Source: an uncultured Bacteroidales bacterium (GTDB taxonomy: Bacteria; Bacteroidota; Bacteroidia; Bacteroidales; Muribaculaceae). From it: a stretch of DNA of 11,186 bases. The number at the start of each line of letters is the position of its first letter. The first letter of the stretch is position 1. The notes under the pieces are model-generated. The model ran no database searches. It saw nothing but the letters and a program-made list of their open reading frames with translations, and was not told where the DNA came from. The translations under genes were made by a program, and so were the position numbers. Location: assembly GCA_900554715.1 (NCBI GenBank), contig USIN01000044.1, positions 1-11,186 on the forward strand. Direction: 5' to 3'. This document shows positions 7,105 to 11,186 of the stretch, one piece after another.

Positions 7105-8252
7105 TGAAAGTATCCGACATACCTACCCCGTTCTACGCCGTCTACACCGACCGCATCGCCCGTAATCTCGACCTCATAGAATCGGTGTCGCAGCGCGCCG
7201 GCGTCAAAATCATCATGGCATTCAAAGCCAATGCGTTATGGCGCACCTTCGGTCTTTTCAAGGAAAGAGGCTTTGCGTCGACAGCGAGTTCGCTCAACGA
7301 GATGCGTCTCGGACGCGAGTTTCTGTGTGACGAGGTACACAGCTATTGTCCCGCCTATACCGACTCGACCATCGACGAATATCTCGAGGGCAGCTCGCAT
7401 ATAACGTTCAACTCGCTCGGCCAGTGGAACCGATTTGCCGCAAAAGTGAGGGAATACAACGCCGCCCACCCTGACAAACGAGTTTCGCCTGGCCTGAGAG
7501 TCAACCCAAAATGCTCGGTCATCGAGACAGATATTTATAATCCCGCGCTGCCCGGCTCGCGCTTCGGCGTCCCGGCAGAGGCGTTGAAAGACGGTCTGCC
7601 GGAGGGCATCGAGGGGCTTCACTTCCACGCCCTCTGCGAGTCGACGAGCTACGACCTCGAGAAAGTGCTCGAAGCCTTCGAGCAGCAGTTCGGCCATCTT
7701 CTTGACAAAGTAAGTTGGGTAAACATGGGCGGCGGCCATCTCATGACACGCGAGGGATATGACACGGGCCATCTCGTCGGTCTGCTCAAAGCCTTCAGGG
7801 AGCGTCACCCGGGTGTCGGCGTCATACTTGAGCCCGGCAGCGCCTTCACCTGGCGGACGGGCGACCTCATCACATCGGTCGTCGATATCGTCGAAAACGA
7901 CGGCATCAGCACCGCCATAGTCGACGTATCGTTCGCCTGCCACATGCCCGACACACTCGAGATGCCCTATCAGCCTAAGATAACAGAGAGCGCTGACGCC
8001 GGACACCCTTACCGCCTGGGCGGCAACTCGTGTCTCAGCGGCGACTATATGGGCGACTGGTATTTCGAGAAACCGCTCGAAGCCGGACAGCGTCTGACAC
8101 TCGAAGACATGAACCACTATACCACGGTCAAGACGACGATGTTCAACGGCATCCAGCACCCGGCGATTGTCGTGGCGTCGAACGAACACTCTGACGACGC
8201 CCGTGTCATCCGCGCTTTTGACTATGAAGATTACAAATCGAGAATGAGCTGA
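7104..8252 (+). CDS. nspC: Carboxynorspermidine/carboxyspermidine decarboxylase
   Basis: NspC is a PLP enzyme of the alanine racemase-like fold III group. It decarboxylates carboxynorspermidine or carboxyspermidine in the alternative polyamine route used by many Bacteroidetes. The 382 residues fit. Visible features are the PLP lysine Lys41 (IMAFKANA), LRVNPKCSVIETDIYNPALPGSR in the middle, HFHALCES at 173-180, the glycine-rich phosphate loop MGGGH (208-212), EPGSAF (243-248), and active-site CHMPDTLEMPY from Cys279. In ornithine and diaminopimelate decarboxylases the lysine and EPG motifs look similar, but CHMPD and the NPALPGSR block favour NspC. The ATG shares one base with the helicase stop, and the glycosyltransferase starts two bases after its TGA. 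The partner dehydrogenase (carboxynorspermidine synthase) is not in the window, so the pathway is split in this genome. Confidence 0.93.
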   Translation: MKVSDIPTPFYAVYTDRIARNLDLIESVSQRAGVKIIMAFKANALWRTFGLFKERGFASTASSLNEMRLGREFLCDEVHSYCPAYTDSTIDEYLEGSSHITFNSLGQWNRFAAKVREYNAAHPDKRVSPGLRVNPKCSVIETDIYNPALPGSRFGVPAEALKDGLPEGIEGLHFHALCESTSYDLEKVLEAFEQQFGHLLDKVSWVNMGGGHLMTREGYDTGHLVGLLKAFRERHPGVGVILEPGSAFTWRTGDLITSVVDIVENDGISTAIVDVSFACHMPDTLEMPYQPKITESADAGHPYRLGGNSCLSGDYMGDWYFEKPLEAGQRLTLEDMNHYTTVKTTMFNGIQHPAIVVASNEHSDDARVIRAFDYEDYKSRMS

Positions 8253-8254
8253 AG

Positions 8255-9679
8255 ATGAAAACCTACTCTGTCATAATACCTGTCTACAACCGTGTCGACG
8301 AAGTCGACGAACTGCTTGCCAGCCTGACCGAACAGACTGACGGCGACTTCGAGGTCATCATCGTCGAGGACGGTTCGACACAGCCGTGCAAGGACGTCGC
8401 CGAAAAATACGCGTCACACGGCCTCGACGTAAAATATTATTTCAAGCCCAACGAAGGGCGCTCGATAGCCCGCAACTACGGCATGGAAAGGGCTTCGGGC
8501 ATGTATTTTATATTCTTCGACTCTGACTGCGTCATCCCGCCGGCATATTTCGAGACTATATCAAAGGTTCTTGCCGCAAAACGTTACGACTGTTTCGGTG
8601 GGCCTGACGCCGCACATGACTCTTTCAGCGACACTCAGAAGGCGATAAACTATTCGATGACATCGTTTATGACCACCGGCGGCATCAGAGGGGGTAAGAT
8701 CAAACTCGAAAAATTCGTGCCGCGCACTTTCAACATGGGTTTTTCGCGAGAGGTATATGAACGTGTCGGCGGATTCCGCGAGATGTTTTCAGAAGACATA
8801 GACATGAGCACCCGAATACGCAACGCAGGCTTCACTACCGGGCTGATTGTCGAGGCACCCGTGTGGCACAAACGCCGTATCGATTTTAAAAAATTCTTCC
8901 GTCAGGTCTATGTCTTCGGCATGTCGCGGGTGACTCTGAAATTGCTCTATCCCGATTCTCTCAAGGCGGTTCATCTGCTGCCGGCCGTCTTTGTCATCGG
9001 CAGCCTGCTGCTCATAGCGCTCGGCATCTTTGTCTCGCCATGGTTCCTGCTTCCACTGGGGCTTTATTTCCTCGCGGTCTTCATCGGAGCTCTCCTAAAG
9101 ACCCACAGTATCAACATTGCGGCCAAGGCCGTTCCGGCGGCAATAATACAGCTCGGCGGCTACGGCATCGGCTTCATCAAGAATAAATACATCGGCCGCA
9201 CCTTTATCCAGGGCAGCCAGAAGCAGCGCGAAAACAGCGTGCGCATCAAGCTGAACGTGGTGTCCAGCACCGTCAAGGGCAAGCGGGTGGTGCTGGTGGA
9301 TGACTCCATCGTGCGCGGCACCACCTCCGCCCGCATCATCAAGCTGCTGCGGGATGCCGGTGCAAAGGAAGTCCACTTCCGGGTCTCGGCACCCCCGTTC
9401 AAATACCCCTGCTACTTCGGCACCGACATCCCCGACCAGAAGCTGCTGGTGGCCACGGGCCGCAATGTGGAGCAGATCAATGAGATCATCGGGGCCGATA
9501 CCCTGGGCTACCTGTCCACCGAGCATGTGGTGCAGCTGGCCAAGAACGCAAAATGCGGTTTCTGCACCGCCTGCTTTACCGGTGAGTATGCCGTGAGGCC
9601 GGAGGAGGTGCTTTCCACCGATATCCATGAACGCCACCTGAATGACCGTCCCAAAAACGAGAAAAAGTTAGGAGAGTAA
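8255..9679 (+). CDS. Chimeric open frame: family 2 glycosyltransferase joined in frame to PurF C-terminus
   Basis: The 474-codon frame has two unrelated parts. Residues 1 to about 305 are a GT2 glycosyltransferase: SVIIPVYNR at 5-13, VEDGS near 37-41, GRSIARNYGM, the DxD metal site FFDSD (Asp89/Asp91), FNMGFSREVYERVGGF, and the catalytic-base motif SEDIDMS (Glu180-Asp181). Two hydrophobic segments follow at about residues 244-288 (LLPAVFVIGSLLLIALGIFV and LLPLGLYFLAVFIGALL), placing it at the inner membrane with a cytoplasmic catalytic domain, probably for surface polysaccharide or lipid glycosylation. Residues from about 305 to 474 are the C-terminal third of PurF. Codon use changes at the seam. 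I know of no natural GT2-PurF protein, and PurF without its glutaminase half would not work. The glycosyltransferase is thus probably truncated by some 10-30 residues and the fusion artificial. Its ATG lies two bases after nspC. Confidence 0.85.
   Translation: MKTYSVIIPVYNRVDEVDELLASLTEQTDGDFEVIIVEDGSTQPCKDVAEKYASHGLDVKYYFKPNEGRSIARNYGMERASGMYFIFFDSDCVIPPAYFETISKVLAAKRYDCFGGPDAAHDSFSDTQKAINYSMTSFMTTGGIRGGKIKLEKFVPRTFNMGFSREVYERVGGFREMFSEDIDMSTRIRNAGFTTGLIVEAPVWHKRRIDFKKFFRQVYVFGMSRVTLKLLYPDSLKAVHLLPAVFVIGSLLLIALGIFVSPWFLLPLGLYFLAVFIGALLKTHSINIAAKAVPAAIIQLGGYGIGFIKNKYIGRTFIQGSQKQRENSVRIKLNVVSSTVKGKRVVLVDDSIVRGTTSARIIKLLRDAGAKEVHFRVSAPPFKYPCYFGTDIPDQKLLVATGRNVEQINEIIGADTLGYLSTEHVVQLAKNAKCGFCTACFTGEYAVRPEEVLSTDIHERHLNDRPKNEKKLGE
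9160..9200. other. Putative chimeric seam between a Bacteroidales and a Clostridia contig
   Basis: Gene content, codon choice and start-site style all change here. The bases at 9161-9180 encode YGIGFIK, which fits both the C-terminal end of the membrane glycosyltransferase (GGYGxGF) and the PurF segment YGIGFIKNKYIGRTF. A shared near-identical stretch of about 20 bases would let an assembler or PCR join two genomes in frame. The exact base cannot be fixed without the parent sequences. Confidence 0.75.
9182..9679 (+). CDS. purF: Amidophosphoribosyltransferase, C-terminal part only (5' part missing)
   Basis: PurF makes phosphoribosylamine from PRPP and glutamine, the first step of purine synthesis. 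Only about 166-172 residues of roughly 470 are present, starting near KNKYIGRTFIQ. The PRPP-binding loop VLVDDSIVRGTTS lies at fused-frame residues 346-358 (Asp349-Asp350), followed by AGAKEVHFRVSAPP, IGADTLGYLS and KCGFCTACFTGEY. The Cys434-x-x-Cys437 pair matches the C-terminal pair of iron-sulfur cluster ligands in B. subtilis-type PurF, absent from E. coli-type enzymes, so this is the Firmicutes type. The N-terminal Ntn glutaminase domain (catalytic Cys1) and the start of the phosphoribosyltransferase domain are missing because of the seam, not because of a natural deletion, as I read it. The TAA stop at 9677-9679 lies four bases before purM, and the two are normal operon partners. Confidence 0.93.
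   Translation, partial: NKYIGRTFIQGSQKQRENSVRIKLNVVSSTVKGKRVVLVDDSIVRGTTSARIIKLLRDAGAKEVHFRVSAPPFKYPCYFGTDIPDQKLLVATGRNVEQINEIIGADTLGYLSTEHVVQLAKNAKCGFCTACFTGEYAVRPEEVLSTDIHERHLNDRPKNEKKLGE
9670..9674 (+). promoter_or_regulatory. Shine-Dalgarno site of purM
   Basis: AGGAG lies nine bases before the purM ATG at 9684, inside the last codons of purF. It is a canonical ribosome site, unlike the plus-strand starts before the seam, and so supports a different host background for this end of the window. Confidence 0.8.
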
Positions 9680-9683
9680 GAAG

Positions 9684-10730
9684 ATGGAAAAGAGCTATTC
9701 TGAGAGTTACGCAGCTGCCGGTGTGGATATCACCGCCGGTTACCGCTCCGTTGAACTGATGAAGCAGTATGTTGCCCGCACCATGAACGAGCACTGCATT
9801 GGTGGTCTGGGCGGCTTTGGCGGCCTGTTTGAGCTGGACTGCACCGGCTACAAGCACCCTGTTCTGATCTCCGGCACGGACGGAGTGGGCACCAAGCTGA
9901 AGATCGCCATGATCATGGACAAGCACGACACCATTGGCATCGACTGCGTTGCCATGTGCGTCAACGATGTGATCTGCGCCGGTGCAAAGCCGCTGGTGTT
10001 CCTGGATTACATCGCCTGCGGCCGCAACATCCCTGAGAAGATCGCCGAGATCGTCAAGGGCGTGGCCGAGGGCTGCGTGCAGGCTGATTGCTCTCTGGTG
10101 GGCGGTGAGACTGCCGAGCACCCGGGCATGATGCCGGAGGATGAGTACGATCTGGCCGGTTTCACCGTGGGCGTTGTGGACAAGGAAAAGATCCTGAGCA
10201 ACGAGACCATGCAGGCTGGCGATGTCATCCTCGCTCTGCCCTCCACCGGTGTTCATTCCAACGGTTTCTCGCTGGTGCGCAAGATCTTTGACATCGACAA
10301 CGATCCCGATGTTCTGCACACCACCCCCGCCGAGCTGGGCGGCAAGACCCTGGGCGATGCCCTGCTGGCTCCCACCAAGATCTACGTCAAGCCGGTGCTG
10401 AAGGTGCTGGAAGAGGTGGATGTCAAGGGTATTTCCCACATCACCGGCGGCGGCTTCTATGAGAACATCCCCCGCAGCCTGAAAAAGGGCTGCTGCGCCC
10501 GCATCAAGAAGGAAGATGTCCGCACCCCGGCGCTGTTCCACCTGATGCAGAAGGTAGGCGGCATCTCCGAGCACGACATGTTCAACACCTTCAACATGGG
10601 CGTTGGCATGGTGCTCACCGTTCCTGCCGCACAGGCCGACAAGGCGCTGGAGATCCTCCACGCCAACGGCGAGCCCGAGGCTTACAAGCTGGGTGTCATC
10701 GCTGAAGGGGACGGTGTGGAACTGTGCTGA
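9684..10730 (+). CDS. purM: Phosphoribosylformylglycinamidine cyclo-ligase (AIR synthetase)
   Basis: PurM closes the imidazole ring of FGAM with ATP to give aminoimidazole ribotide, step 5 of purine synthesis, as a cytoplasmic homodimer. The 348 residues match the family (about 345). Visible features are AGVDI at 12-16, the nucleotide-binding GTDGVGTKL at 64-72, MCVNDVICAGAKPL (Asn93-Asp94), the signature GGETAEHPGM at 140-149, STGVHSNGFSLVR, the HITGGGF glycine loop at 252-258, and FNTFNMGVGM. The start ATG follows a clear AGGAG at nine bases. Codon use is CTG- and GTG-rich with no ATA isoleucine evident, matching the purF fragment and purN but not genes before about 9180. It is four bases after purF and overlaps purN, a tight purine operon typical of Clostridia. 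Regulation is not visible, as the operon start is absent. Confidence 0.98.
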   Translation: MEKSYSESYAAAGVDITAGYRSVELMKQYVARTMNEHCIGGLGGFGGLFELDCTGYKHPVLISGTDGVGTKLKIAMIMDKHDTIGIDCVAMCVNDVICAGAKPLVFLDYIACGRNIPEKIAEIVKGVAEGCVQADCSLVGGETAEHPGMMPEDEYDLAGFTVGVVDKEKILSNETMQAGDVILALPSTGVHSNGFSLVRKIFDIDNDPDVLHTTPAELGGKTLGDALLAPTKIYVKPVLKVLEEVDVKGISHITGGGFYENIPRSLKKGCCARIKKEDVRTPALFHLMQKVGGISEHDMFNTFNMGVGMVLTVPAAQADKALEILHANGEPEAYKLGVIAEGDGVELC

Positions 10731-11186
10731 ACGTAGCTGTGTTGGTTTCCGGCGGCGGCACCAATCTGCAGGCCCTGCTGGACAGCGAAGCCCGGGGCGA
10801 GAACCCCAACGGTAAGATCACGCTGGTCGTGGCCTCCAAGCCCGGTGTCTACGCGCTGGAGCGGGCCGCAAAGGCCGGTGTGGAGGGCGTTGTGGTCCGC
10901 CGCAAGGATTACGAGAACAGTGAGGCCTTTGATGCAGCCCTGCTGGAAACGCTGAAAAGCCACAACATCGATCTGGTGGTGCTGGCCGGGTTCCTTTCCG
11001 TGCTGGGCCCCAGTGTCATTGAAGCCTATCCCCGCCGCATCCTGAATGTTCACCCGGCGCTCATCCCGTCCTTCTGCGGGCCCGGCATGTACGGCCTGCG
11101 CCCCCATCAGGCTGCTCTGGCCCGGGGCTGCAAGGTGACCGGTGCCACCGTCCACTTCGTGAACGAAGAGTGCGACGGCGGGCCCA
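10724..11186 (+). CDS. purN: Phosphoribosylglycinamide formyltransferase (GAR transformylase 1), 3' end cut off
   Basis: PurN transfers a formyl group from 10-formyltetrahydrofolate to GAR, step 3 of purine synthesis. The frame has no ATG. The GTG at 10724 is the only sensible start, because a TGA lies in frame at 10703. It overlaps the end of purM by seven bases, with an AAGGGG about 13 bases upstream as a weak ribosome site. The visible 154 residues begin VLNVAVLVSGGGTNLQALLD (Met when initiated) and include VVLAGFLSVLG, the catalytic NVHPALIPSF (Asn108, His110) and catalytic Asp151 in ECDGGP. These match the Asn-His-Asp triad of E. coli PurN. The window ends about 35-50 residues short of a usual PurN. 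Translation coupled to purM is likely. Codon use fits the Clostridia-like end of the window. Confidence 0.96.
   Translation, partial: MLNVAVLVSGGGTNLQALLDSEARGENPNGKITLVVASKPGVYALERAAKAGVEGVVVRRKDYENSEAFDAALLETLKSHNIDLVVLAGFLSVLGPSVIEAYPRRILNVHPALIPSFCGPGMYGLRPHQAALARGCKVTGATVHFVNEECDGGP

Noticed and set aside
7236..8189. Minus-strand open frame of 317 codons antisense to nspC
   Set aside because: nspC on the plus strand carries all expected PLP-enzyme motifs. The antisense translation shows no domain pattern, has no promoter or ribosome site, and arises from GC-rich third positions.
8255..9679. A new bifunctional glycosyltransferase-phosphoribosyltransferase
   Set aside because: PurF lacks its glutaminase domain and the start of its transferase domain, the seam coincides with a codon-use change, and the partner genes after it belong to a different lineage. 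A chimera explains all of this more simply.
9576..10661. Long minus-strand open frame (361 codons) antisense to purM
   Set aside because: It is the shadow of a GC-rich, codon-biased purM gene. The translation is rich in His, Gly and Leu repeats of no known family, while purM on the plus strand matches its family end to end.
1..11186. CRISPR arrays, tRNA or rRNA genes, insertion sequences, phage or defence genes
   Set aside because: Coding genes fill the window almost completely; the only gap above 90 bases is the 97-base divergent promoter region. I saw no repeat arrays, transposase motifs or structured RNA genes.

Overview
The window is a composite of two genomic backgrounds. Positions 1 to about 9180 look like a moderately GC-rich Bacteroidales genome, most plausibly Muribaculaceae-like. 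The signs are a TAnnTTTG-type promoter, starts without Shine-Dalgarno motifs, frequent ATA isoleucine codons and GTC valine codons, plus a DUF4250 gene and an NspC gene. From about 9180 to the end the style changes to that of a Clostridia/Ruminococcaceae-like genome, with Faecalibacterium as a reasonable guess. Here leucine is mostly CTG, valine is often GTG, purM has a canonical AGGAG ribosome site, and the order is the Firmicutes-type purF-purM-purN.

Layout of the Bacteroidales part: the 3' part of prfC (release factor 3), purT (formate-dependent GAR transformylase) and a small unrecognised gene run on the plus strand. They meet the minus-strand pair polyprenyl synthase > tatD head-on, with a 4-base stop overlap and an intrinsic terminator lying inside the 3' end of tatD. 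A 97-base divergent promoter region follows. Then comes a tightly packed plus-strand operon: a 59-codon DUF4250 gene, a UvrD/PcrA helicase, nspC (carboxynorspermidine decarboxylase) and a membrane-anchored family 2 glycosyltransferase. Successive genes overlap by one base (TAATG) or lie two bases apart.

Layout of the Clostridia part: the 3' third of purF, a complete purM, and the first 154 codons of purN starting at an overlapping GTG. Together they encode de novo purine steps 1, 5 and 3.

The glycosyltransferase reads in frame into the PurF C-terminus at about 9160-9200, giving a 474-residue open frame. I read this as an artificial join (metagenome assembly or library chimera) at a short stretch that both genes could share, not as a new enzyme. 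I see no RNA genes, insertion sequences, CRISPR arrays, phage genes or defence systems, and no convincing undescribed system. The points worth checking are the chimeric seam, the terminator inside tatD, the two small genes and the operon structure.
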